Of a DNA stretch of 64,000 bases, positions 16,782 through 24,709 are shown in pieces (position 1 is the stretch's first letter; the number at the start of each line of letters is the position of its first letter). The notes under the pieces are model-generated. The model ran no database searches. It saw nothing but the letters and a program-made list of their open reading frames with translations, and was not told the origin of the DNA. The stretch covers positions 2,046,001 through 2,110,000 of the forward strand of contig NZ_CP118157.1 in the NCBI RefSeq assembly GCF_032878875.1. The letters run 5' to 3'. This DNA is from Microbacterium sp. AB. Its GTDB lineage: Bacteria; Actinomycetota; Actinomycetes; Actinomycetales; Microbacteriaceae. A program made the translations under genes and the position numbers.

Positions 16782-18751
16782 GACTCCTGCAACCTCTGCT
16801 GGGCTTCGTGCTCGCGCTTCTTCTTGCGCAGGAACAGCAGCGCTTCGGCGTAACGCTTCTCGGTCGGGTCATCGCTGCGCACGTCGGGCTGGCGTCGGTT
16901 GACCTTGGCGAACTGCTGGATCTTCGGCCAGAGCAGCCGCGCCTCTTCCTCGGTGATCTCGATACGGGTCGCCGTGATCGTGTCCTGGATGATGCGCAGC
17001 ACCTGTGGCGTCACCGACTTCGAGAGCACCTCGAAGGCGCGCTGGAACGGGTTGACCTTGTCGATTAGGTTGATGTCGAGATCGTCGACATCAAAGAAGC
17101 GATTGTTCAAGATGAACTTCTTGCTCCCGCCAACTTCACGTGCCTCGCCGTTCTTGATCACGGAGTCGACGACAACCTGCTGGCGCAGCTCCTCGACCTG
17201 GGCCTCGTTGAGATCGGGATAGCGCTCCCGGATGATCTTCGGGATCAGCACCTTGTTGGCCACCTCGGCGTCGAGGTTGCCCGCCGCGGCCTTGACGAAG
17301 GTGTCGTCCTGCAGGATCGTCGCCTTGAGGTCGTTCAGGTCAGTGGCGACGATCTGCTTCACGCGATCAGTAGACGGCTCCTTGAAGCCCTTGATCCGAA
17401 GCTCCCCCGGCTGCGGCGCATCGTCGTTTCCGGTCTTCGTCTTGAATGTGAAGTTCGGTGCCAGCACCTGCTCCATGAGCAGGGAGGCGGTGATCGCCTT
17501 GAGCATGTTGTTGACCGAAAGCTTCACCTCATCGGTGGTCGCGTCGGGCTGGGCGATGAGGTTGGTGAACTGCGCGTGCTCCTTGCCAGGGCTGTCGCGG
17601 GTAACCCGCCCGATGATCTGGATGACCTCGGTCAGCGACGCCCGGTAACCGACAGTCAGGGCGTGCTCCGCGAAGGGCCAGTCGAAGCCCTCCTTGGCCA
17701 TGCCGAGTGCGATGATAATGTCCACCGCGTCGCGCTCCTTCGAGGCGACCGAGGTCAGGTAGTGCAGGGTCTCAGCACGGGCGATCTGGTCGGTGTCGTC
17801 AACGAGATCCGCCACACGCACGATCTCGCCGTTGTCGCGGCGACGAATCCGCATGACGTTGGATTCCTCGGTCTCGGTCGAAATGACCTCACCGATGGCA
17901 TCGAGGATGAAGCCGACCTCCTCGATCTTGTCCTTGGTGGACTCGCCGCTGTTGACGTTCGGGATGTGGATGATCGTCTTCTTGTCGAGATCGAGGATCT
18001 CGTGGATCGCGCTCGTGTAGCGGCCCTGGTAGAAGTGGTGCCCGATGCCGAGCGATTTGAGATACTCGTAGCCGTTGAGCTGGTCGTAGTAGTTGAACGT
18101 GACCGGCGTGAACCTCGCCTCATCCTCCGGCAGCAACACCGGCACCGAGTCACCCCGGAAGTACGAGCCGGTCATCGCGACGATGTGCGCATCCGACCCG
18201 GCCATCACGCCCTTGAGGAGATCGCCGAGGCGATTGCTTGCGGTGTCCGCCGAAACGTGGTGGAACTCGTCGATGGCGAGCACCGTGCCGTCGAACGTAG
18301 AGGCGGGCAGCTTCTCGTAGGCGAAGCGCAGCGTGGCGTGGGTGCAGACAAGGGTGGCGTCCGGCCCTTCCAGGAAGTCGATGAACTGCTGCACCTTGCC
18401 CGACGATGAGCCGGGCATACAGAGGTTGTTCTTGTCCTTGATCTCCCAGTCCGCAAAAAAGCCGAACCGGCTCAGAGTCGTCGTCGAGAACGATCCACCG
18501 ATGGAGCGCTCGGGCACAGCAACGATGACCTTCTTGCGGCCCTGGTTGTAGAGCTTGTCGAGCGCGACGAACATGAGGGCTCGAGACTTGCCCGAGGCCG
18601 GCGGCGCCTTGACGAGCAGGTACTGCGCACCACGCTGCTCCCAGACACGCTGCTGCATCTCACGCATGCCGAGCTCGTTGGTGTGGACGCTGTTGCCAGT
18701 CTGCGCATACGTCACATTGACGATGTTCGTCGGCTTCTTGATCTCGGTCAC
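16778..18751 (-). CDS. Superfamily 2 DEAD/DEAH-type helicase
   Basis: 657 residues. Walker A is APPASGKSRALM (49-60), motif II is IDEFHH (160-165, a DEFH variant of DEAH), motif III is MTGSYFRG, and motif VI is QIIGRVTRD (378-386). LGMAKEGFDWPFAEHALTVG is the motif V region. The helicase core is followed by about 250 residues of mainly charged helical sequence that I cannot assign. SF2 enzymes of this type serve as translocases in type I and III restriction systems and other defence systems. The start overlaps the methyltransferase stop by 4 bp and the stop overlaps the nuclease start by 4 bp. Confidence 0.88.
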   Translation of the reverse strand: MTEIKKPTNIVNVTYAQTGNSVHTNELGMREMQQRVWEQRGAQYLLVKAPPASGKSRALMFVALDKLYNQGRKKVIVAVPERSIGGSFSTTTLSRFGFFADWEIKDKNNLCMPGSSSGKVQQFIDFLEGPDATLVCTHATLRFAYEKLPASTFDGTVLAIDEFHHVSADTASNRLGDLLKGVMAGSDAHIVAMTGSYFRGDSVPVLLPEDEARFTPVTFNYYDQLNGYEYLKSLGIGHHFYQGRYTSAIHEILDLDKKTIIHIPNVNSGESTKDKIEEVGFILDAIGEVISTETEESNVMRIRRRDNGEIVRVADLVDDTDQIARAETLHYLTSVASKERDAVDIIIALGMAKEGFDWPFAEHALTVGYRASLTEVIQIIGRVTRDSPGKEHAQFTNLIAQPDATTDEVKLSVNNMLKAITASLLMEQVLAPNFTFKTKTGNDDAPQPGELRIKGFKEPSTDRVKQIVATDLNDLKATILQDDTFVKAAAGNLDAEVANKVLIPKIIRERYPDLNEAQVEELRQQVVVDSVIKNGEAREVGGSKKFILNNRFFDVDDLDINLIDKVNPFQRAFEVLSKSVTPQVLRIIQDTITATRIEITEEEARLLWPKIQQFAKVNRRQPDVRSDDPTEKRYAEALLFLRKKKREHEAQQRLQES

Positions 18752-21426
18752 TTGCGCTTCTCCTCGGCAGTCATCTGTTCATACATACCGAAGAGGTATG
18801 ACAGGCGCTCTTCGTCGCTGTCGAAGCCGCGCTTGCGGTAGACCGCGTCCACGAGCTCGTCCAGCTCCTGGTGTGCCAGGCGAAGGTCGTCGGGCATCAG
18901 GTCAGGGTCGTACAGCTCCGCCAGCGTCTTCTCGGAGTGATACTCGCGTACGTCGAGCACGCGGAGGGCGGCATCGGTGAGCTGTTCCTTGGCTGCGGCG
19001 GACAGTGACGGCACCGGGAAGTTGTTGTAGACGATGGTGCCGGAGTAGCGGTAGTCAGTCTTCATTCGGCCTGCGACCGCTCGAACCCAGGTCATGTGTG
19101 TACGGGAGGTGAGAAGGGCGAACGTCCACGGTTCCACTTCATAGGCGGCATTGGCTGAGTTCGAAATGACCGTGTTCCGGTCGAGATAGCCAATCGGGAT
19201 GTACTCGCGGCGCTCGGAGGTGGTAGCCGGTACGATCACCGAGTCGCTCTCCCGGTGAGCGAAGAAATAGAACCGATGCGGGGTTTCAGCAAGAGCACGA
19301 GTTGACTTCTCGGTGCTCTTGGCACGGTGGTCCCGAACCTTATCCAGCCGTACTGCGATCTCATCGATACCGAGCGCGGCTTCGAGATCGTCGTCGCTGA
19401 TAACGAGGCACCACCGGCTCTTACCTTTGATGAACTCGTCGGAACCGCTGAAGCCCCGAACGAACCGAGACGCTTCCGGCCAGCGCTCGAGGAGCGTGTC
19501 GCGCTGGTCATCGGTGAGCAAGAGATTGCCTCCGTCGTTCGGCATCGATCCGAAGCCAAGTCGAGGGAGCACTGGGCTCAGAGGCGCGCTCCTACGACCA
19601 ATCCAGATGTCTGGGCCGTCCGCCAGGTATGCGTTGATCCGATTCACTTCATGCCGAAGCTCATCCGAGAAGATGAACTTCGGCGCCTCCCCTTTGTTCC
19701 GAACCCCGACAACGACGCACGTAACGCCAGCTGCGTTCTTCGCCTGGTTCGACCACCTGAACGACGTGTAGGCGTACCCGATCTCTAGGTCGTCCTCGAG
19801 TACGTCCGGCCAGAGAAGCCCTACCTGTTCACCCTGTGTAACGGAGTTGGTCGAGACGAGCGCCAACTCAGCTTTGGTTCCCCGGATGTACTCGCCGCCC
19901 TTGATGAACCAAGCGCTGACGTAGTCGAGACTCTTGTACCGTGGCGTGACCGACTGCAGATCGCGCTTATGCTCAGACGTCTGGTTGCGGCTTCCGAGGT
20001 ACGGCGGATTGCCAATCACATAGATCTCTTCGGCACCCGTGTTCGGGCACACCTCATTCCAGTCGCGCGTGATCGCGTTCCCCTGATGGATGCTTCCAGA
20101 TTCCTTCAGCGGGATCAGTGGCAGGTCGATGCCGAATTTCTCACGGAACTCAACGTTCATCTGATGCTTCGCGATCCAGAGCGACAAGATCGCGACCTCC
20201 ACCGCGAAGTCGTCAATTTCGAGTCCGTAGAAGTGCTCGACATTGATCCGGGAGCCGAGCAGGTTGAAGGTGAACTTGTCGCCCTGGAGCCCCTGAAGCC
20301 GCTCCAGGATGGCATGCTCGAGCTTGCGCAATTCCTTGTAAACGATGACGAGGAAGTTGCCAGAACCACAGGCGGGGTCGAACACCTTAATCCGCGCGAT
20401 GCGCCGCAGCAGTGCTTCTAGCTTGGGCGCGCTGTCGAAGGCAACATCGAACTGCTCCTTGAGTCCGTCGAGGAACAGCGGCTCGATGGTCTTGAGGATG
20501 TTCGGCACCGAAGTGTAGTGCTGCCCGAGATCGGAGCGCTGACCGGGCGTGACGACTGCCTGGAACATCGAGCCGAAGATGTCGGGGTTGATCTCGTTCC
20601 AGAGCAGCCGACCGCTCTCCAGCAGCAGGTCGCGAGCCTTCTTGTTGAAGGTCGGCACCGTGTGGTGCTCCTCGACCGTGAATAGGCGCCCGTTGACGTA
20701 AGGGAACCCTGCAAGATGTGTCGGCTTGTTGGCAGGGTCGGCAGTGTCCAGCGCGGTGAAGAGATCAGTCAGGAACTGGCTGACGTCCGAGCCATCGGCT
20801 TGTGTGAGCGTGCCGACGGCCCCGGTGAACTGCCCCTCCTTGAAGATGCCGGTGTCCTCTGCAAAGAAGCAGAAGAGCAGCCGTGTAAAGAAGACGTTCA
20901 GGGCGTGACGCCCGAGCGTCATGGTGTTGAGCTCGGGGTTGAGCGCCAGCAGCTCATCGAACAGCTTCGCCATGCGCTCGGCAGCCTTGACATCAGCATG
21001 GGCCTCAGCAACGTACTGGGCTTTCTCCATGCCTGCCCACGGCAGGAAGAATGTGAAGTGCTTGTCGATGTCCGAGATCGGGATGGCGAGCGAGTCGTTC
21101 GTCTTCGTGTCGACGGCCAGCAGCTCTTCGTAGTCGGTGACGACGACGAAGCGAGTGTTGTAGCGAACCACGGTCGGTGCGCTGCGGAGCTCATCGATCA
21201 CCCCCAGAAGGTCGTCCGTCGTCTCCTTGAAGTAGATGACGTTCTTCTGAGCGACCTCGGTCGACGGATCATCGGCGACGTTGAGCGAGCCGTTGCGCAG
21301 GCGCGTGATGTTGCTCGACGAGCGCCCGTACGCGGCCAGCAGCTCGAAGATGAACTCCCGGTCGTAGTGGCTGCGTCCGCCGAGCGGCCTGACACGCTCC
21401 TGGACGGACTTGAGGTTGAGCCTCAT
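18748..21426 (-). CDS. MmeI-like class I DNA methyltransferase
   Basis: 892 residues. Motif I is KVFDPACGSGNFLV (348-360) and the catalytic adenine-methylase motif is VIGNPPYLG (470-478); GQHYTSVPNIL before motif I is the X motif. The region after NPPY has target-recognition character, and the C-terminus (LYDPDLMPDDLRLAHQELDE onward) matches the MmeI C-terminal domain. The N-terminal third aligns in outline to the MmeI N-terminal region, but I do not see its D...ExK nuclease residues, so the protein may methylate only. The enzyme would modify adenine in the host target. GGGGGAGG lies just upstream of the ATG at 21426. Confidence 0.88.
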   Translation of the reverse strand: MRLNLKSVQERVRPLGGRSHYDREFIFELLAAYGRSSSNITRLRNGSLNVADDPSTEVAQKNVIYFKETTDDLLGVIDELRSAPTVVRYNTRFVVVTDYEELLAVDTKTNDSLAIPISDIDKHFTFFLPWAGMEKAQYVAEAHADVKAAERMAKLFDELLALNPELNTMTLGRHALNVFFTRLLFCFFAEDTGIFKEGQFTGAVGTLTQADGSDVSQFLTDLFTALDTADPANKPTHLAGFPYVNGRLFTVEEHHTVPTFNKKARDLLLESGRLLWNEINPDIFGSMFQAVVTPGQRSDLGQHYTSVPNILKTIEPLFLDGLKEQFDVAFDSAPKLEALLRRIARIKVFDPACGSGNFLVIVYKELRKLEHAILERLQGLQGDKFTFNLLGSRINVEHFYGLEIDDFAVEVAILSLWIAKHQMNVEFREKFGIDLPLIPLKESGSIHQGNAITRDWNEVCPNTGAEEIYVIGNPPYLGSRNQTSEHKRDLQSVTPRYKSLDYVSAWFIKGGEYIRGTKAELALVSTNSVTQGEQVGLLWPDVLEDDLEIGYAYTSFRWSNQAKNAAGVTCVVVGVRNKGEAPKFIFSDELRHEVNRINAYLADGPDIWIGRRSAPLSPVLPRLGFGSMPNDGGNLLLTDDQRDTLLERWPEASRFVRGFSGSDEFIKGKSRWCLVISDDDLEAALGIDEIAVRLDKVRDHRAKSTEKSTRALAETPHRFYFFAHRESDSVIVPATTSERREYIPIGYLDRNTVISNSANAAYEVEPWTFALLTSRTHMTWVRAVAGRMKTDYRYSGTIVYNNFPVPSLSAAAKEQLTDAALRVLDVREYHSEKTLAELYDPDLMPDDLRLAHQELDELVDAVYRKRGFDSDEERLSYLFGMYEQMTAEEKRK

Positions 21427-21481
21427 CGGATCGGGCCTCCCCCGTGTCGTGCCCTGAGCCCACGGTGGGCAGTTGCGCCGC

Positions 21482-21670
21482 TCACTCTACGTCCGCCGTT
21501 CCGGCGCGGCCGCTCCGCACCCACTCGTCGATTTCGCTCGTCTGGAACTTCCAGAGGCGACCAACCTTGTGGGCGGGCATGTCCTTCTCCGCGATCCAGG
21601 CGTAGACGGTGTCCTTCGTCACACCGAGGTGGGCCGCGATGTCGTCGGCCGAGAGCCAAGGCTCAGTCAC
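21482..21670 (-). CDS. Small excisionase/AlpA-family helix-turn-helix protein
   Basis: 62 residues: WLSADDIAAHLGVTKDTVYAWIAEKDMPAHKVGRLWKF is a complete HTH_17 (MerR-like excisionase) domain. GTG at 21670 has AGGAGG six bases upstream. It is the first gene of the operon that continues with the methyltransferase 55 bp downstream. Proteins of this type often head restriction-modification and mobile operons, acting as controllers. The palindrome ACCGGGT-N3-ACCCGGT 24 bp upstream of the start is a plausible target. It is separate from the excisionase-like gene next to the integrase. Confidence 0.85.
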   Translation of the reverse strand: MTEPWLSADDIAAHLGVTKDTVYAWIAEKDMPAHKVGRLWKFQTSEIDEWVRSGRAGTADVE

Positions 21671-21694
21671 AAGCGACCTCCTACGCCGAATCAG

Positions 21695-21724
21695 ACCGGG
21701 TTTGACCCGGTTCCCTTGATCCTA
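21695..21724 (-). promoter_or_regulatory. Operator-like palindrome and weak -10 upstream of the six-gene operon
   Basis: A perfect 7-bp-arm inverted repeat, ACCGGGT and ACCCGGT with a 3-nt centre, occupies 21695-21711. TAGGAT (minus strand, 21724-21719) just upstream could be a -10, placing the palindrome over the transcription start; no convincing -35 was found. This is the only candidate promoter for the approximately 8-kb operon. The HTH protein encoded first may bind it (inference). Confidence 0.4.
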
Positions 21725-21807
21725 CCGGGCTGCACTTGGGCGTAGGTAGGGCGAGTTGGGTCGCATGCCTCTTCTGCCCGATCTATGCCGCCCTCTAGGA
21801 TCGGGAC

Positions 21808-22332
21808 ATGGCAGGCATCATCGGAGACGACGCGATGCCATCGCCTGCGCCCACCATGTCGCTCTCCGCAGCACAGGGCCGCTTCGGCGTCGACTACCTG
21901 CAGCTCGCCTGTAGCCACGCCGGGTTCGGCTGCAGCGAGCCTCGCCCGGGCGAGGACGTTCGCGCGATCGACGCGACGATCGGCTTCGAGTACGGTGACG
22001 CCCACGTGCAGGTGAAATGCACGACGAAGACGTTCAGCCCGAAGCGCCAGACCATCCGCATCCCGGTCGAGGAAGAGTGGGTCGCGTCCTGGCAGAAGTT
22101 GCGTGTTCGAGGTCCGGTTTATCTTGTGGTCGTTCAGGTGCCCGAGCAGGCGAAGTGGATCGACTACCCGGCATCCCACACGCTGGTGGCCGCGACCGCG
22201 TACTGGGCAGCGATGGATCCGTCGACGACGCCGAAGAGTCTGGTGGTTCACCGCAATCAGCAGCTCACGGTGGAGACGCTACGGGATTGGGCACTCGAAC
22301 GACAGCTTGCAGTCAACGGAAAGGCGGCGTAA
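21808..22332 (+). CDS. DUF4365 family protein, PD-(D/E)XK nuclease-like
   Basis: 174 residues. EDVRAIDATIGFEYGDAHVQVKCTT gives an acidic residue on one strand and QVK on the next, the D...(Q/E)xK arrangement of restriction-endonuclease-like folds that defines DUF4365. The N-terminal SLSAAQGRFGVDYLQLACSHAGF matches the lead helix of the family. Catalytic competence is not proven, since the family often has Q in place of E. It is divergent from the methyltransferase operon with a 137-bp gap, and starts a three-gene run with a 3-bp gap and then a 4-bp overlap. Confidence 0.78.
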   Translation: MAGIIGDDAMPSPAPTMSLSAAQGRFGVDYLQLACSHAGFGCSEPRPGEDVRAIDATIGFEYGDAHVQVKCTTKTFSPKRQTIRIPVEEEWVASWQKLRVRGPVYLVVVQVPEQAKWIDYPASHTLVAATAYWAAMDPSTTPKSLVVHRNQQLTVETLRDWALERQLAVNGKAA

Positions 22333-22335
22333 CCC

Positions 22336-23490
22336 ATGACCGCCTCATTCACCGATCTCATCGACTACCTCACCCTCACGGGTTGGCGCCGCGATTCCAG
22401 CGGACAGTCGGGCTCCGTCTGGCGACGGGAGGGCTGGGACAAGCCGCTGCCCGTGCTCGACGACCTGAGTCGCGAAGACTACGAATGGACGTCGACCGTC
22501 GAGCGGATCGCCAGTGCCGTCGAAACCTCGCCACGCGAGGTCGACGAAGCAATTGGGCGCATGTACTTCGACGTTCAGGAGTTCCGAGCGGCCGACGACA
22601 TCTACATCAAGGGCTCGATCCCCGTCGAGGCGGGCTTCACGCTGTTCTCATCAGCTCGCGCCATGATCCGCGCGGCGGCTGCGACGGCACGCTCCCATAA
22701 AGCCCGTATCGGCGGCAACTACGGCCCGGCAGCGCTTCGGATTGCGGAGAAGGCTCGCTTCGGCCACACCATCCATGGCTCGTACATCGTGCCGCTCCTG
22801 ATGCCGCTCGATCGCCCCCAGGAACCCACGTCGGACACCCCGCTCGAGTTCGAGGGCCAGGGCGTCGCGCACCCGCTGGTGGAACCGGAAGAACGACGCA
22901 CGACACGCATGCTTGCGCAGGCGCTTGCTGCGATTCAGCATGGCATCGTCGAACCAGCCCGGGAGCCGCGCGGCTCCGTCGTGAATGACTTGGTGGCCAC
23001 TGGCGTCAGCCGCGAAATGGTGGTTGCGGTCGAGAAGATCGTCGGTTCCGAGGGTGTCGCCGTCTTCGAGGTCAATTTCGACTGGGCAGGGGCCTTCACA
23101 CCGCCGCCGGGTGACCTCCGCCAGATCTCGTTCCCGCACGACAGCGCCGAGATCCTGCGGCTTGCCGCCGACAAGTTCGTCCCCAGCCCACGTAACCCGT
23201 ATGAGACGCTCTCCGGCCAGATCATCGATCTCGAGGACGACCCCCAAGCACCTGGCGGACGAGCTACGATCCGCACCTTCCGGCGCGGACGGCAAGTACG
23301 CATCGATATCCCACTGACCCAAGCACAGACCGACGAAGCACATTCATGGTTCAGCGAGCATCGCCATGTTGTCGTCGCGGGCATCGTGAAGAGCGCACCG
23401 GGTAAAACCTCGTGGGTCGAGGATGCGAGGCAGTTCGCGCCCCTCGACGAGGTGGTGCTGTTCAGCGATCTCGACGACTCGAAGTCATGA
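22336..23490 (+). CDS. Hypothetical protein, middle gene of the DUF4365/DUF4238 cassette
   Basis: 384 residues, no family that I recognise. No signal peptide or membrane segment is seen and composition is that of a soluble cytoplasmic protein. SPREVDEAIGRMYFDV looks like a small helix-turn-helix-like helical unit near residues 65-80, and FEVNFDWAGAFTPPPGD lies at about 250. It starts 3 bp after the DUF4365 stop, and its own stop overlaps the DUF4238 start in an ATGA junction. This tight packing suggests it works with both neighbours, though its biochemical role cannot be assigned. Confidence 0.8.
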   Translation: MTASFTDLIDYLTLTGWRRDSSGQSGSVWRREGWDKPLPVLDDLSREDYEWTSTVERIASAVETSPREVDEAIGRMYFDVQEFRAADDIYIKGSIPVEAGFTLFSSARAMIRAAAATARSHKARIGGNYGPAALRIAEKARFGHTIHGSYIVPLLMPLDRPQEPTSDTPLEFEGQGVAHPLVEPEERRTTRMLAQALAAIQHGIVEPAREPRGSVVNDLVATGVSREMVVAVEKIVGSEGVAVFEVNFDWAGAFTPPPGDLRQISFPHDSAEILRLAADKFVPSPRNPYETLSGQIIDLEDDPQAPGGRATIRTFRRGRQVRIDIPLTQAQTDEAHSWFSEHRHVVVAGIVKSAPGKTSWVEDARQFAPLDEVVLFSDLDDSKS

Positions 23491-24644
23491 GCGGCACCAC
23501 CTCCGACAGCATCTGGGAAGTCGCCTGGCGAAACGCCGAGGCGATGACCGCTGCTGGGCAGGAGCCACGTCGCCATCATCTGCTGCCGCGCTTCTACCTG
23601 CAGCGATGGGCTGTCGAGGATCGCGTGCGCGTCATCGACCTCGAGCGCAACCGCAACGCCTACGAACCGGCACCCGAACAGGCAGCGGTTGAGACGGACT
23701 TCTATCGTCTGCCCGATGCGGACGGCGTCTCTCCCGTCTATTGGGAGGCGTGGCTCTCGCAAGTCGAGGGCCACGCGGCGTCTGCGTTTCAGGTGCTCGA
23801 CACGGATCGCCCCGGAGACCTAGACGAGGAGCAGCACCAATGGCTGACGCTGTTCCTCGCGACGCAGATGACGCGGGGCCGGAAGGCGCGTGAGAAGCGG
23901 CGTGCGATGCTCGCAGAGGAGCTCACGCAGGTTCTTGACGCATACGGCCCAGAGAACCTTGCCGACGAGCTCAGGCAGGGCGACCTGTTCGCCTATGGCG
24001 CCGACGACTCACTCGAGACGATCATGGCCGATGTCGAGCGATTCCGCGCCGACCCGTCACAGCTCCCGCTCACCCGCGAGCAGGACCTGGAAGTGTTCGC
24101 GCGCACGGCAGCACACGTCGCCGGCCTCCTGACGATGCGCCACTTCGCGATCTATACGACGCCGCGCGCCCTGATCACCTCCGACGAGCCGATGGTCGAA
24201 CTGCACGAGGACATGGCAGCCCCTGCGCTCTGGGGAGGCGTCTGGGGCGCACCGATCTTCGCGTTCCCGATCGGCCCGTACCGAGTGGCCGCGTTCTACC
24301 GTCGAGACATCGAGCCTCGTCAGGCGGGCTCCAGGTTGAGCATCGAGGAGACGCTGGATCTGAACGCTGCCCTGCTGGCCAACGCCCACAGCTTCGCGAT
24401 CGCACGGCCCGGGGACCGAATAGCGGAACGGCTCTTCCTTCCCGATGCGCCACGAAGCTACCGATCCAGTCGCCATACCAACCCCGAGACGAAAGCCATG
24501 CTCTTCCGGCTCTGGGCGCCGTCGCGCTGGGAAGGTCGATCGGACGCACCTACTCGCGTGGTGTCACGTTGGTGGCCGCCGTACGTTCCGCCCGCATCGC
24601 CGCCCACCGATGAAGAGCAGAAGATCATCGACGGCTGGGCGTAG
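23487..24644 (+). CDS. DUF4238 domain-containing protein
   Basis: 385 residues. EPRRHHLLPRFYLQRWA near residue 28 matches the conserved HHxxPRFYLRxF start of DUF4238. MRHFAIYTTPRALITSDEPMV, about two thirds along, matches the second conserved block, W...F.(T/S)SD.P. The function of DUF4238 is unknown. ATG at 23487 overlaps the preceding stop by 4 bp; an upstream in-frame start at 23412 would overlap far into the neighbour and is unlikely. It is convergent with the relaxase gene, 65 bp away. Confidence 0.82.
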   Translation: MSGTTSDSIWEVAWRNAEAMTAAGQEPRRHHLLPRFYLQRWAVEDRVRVIDLERNRNAYEPAPEQAAVETDFYRLPDADGVSPVYWEAWLSQVEGHAASAFQVLDTDRPGDLDEEQHQWLTLFLATQMTRGRKAREKRRAMLAEELTQVLDAYGPENLADELRQGDLFAYGADDSLETIMADVERFRADPSQLPLTREQDLEVFARTAAHVAGLLTMRHFAIYTTPRALITSDEPMVELHEDMAAPALWGGVWGAPIFAFPIGPYRVAAFYRRDIEPRQAGSRLSIEETLDLNAALLANAHSFAIARPGDRIAERLFLPDAPRSYRSSRHTNPETKAMLFRLWAPSRWEGRSDAPTRVVSRWWPPYVPPASPPTDEEQKIIDGWA

Positions 24645-24709
24645 CAATAGCTCCGCGGCCACGAAGACGAAACCGCCTGCTGGAGACTTGCAGCGCGAAC
24701 ACTCGGGCC

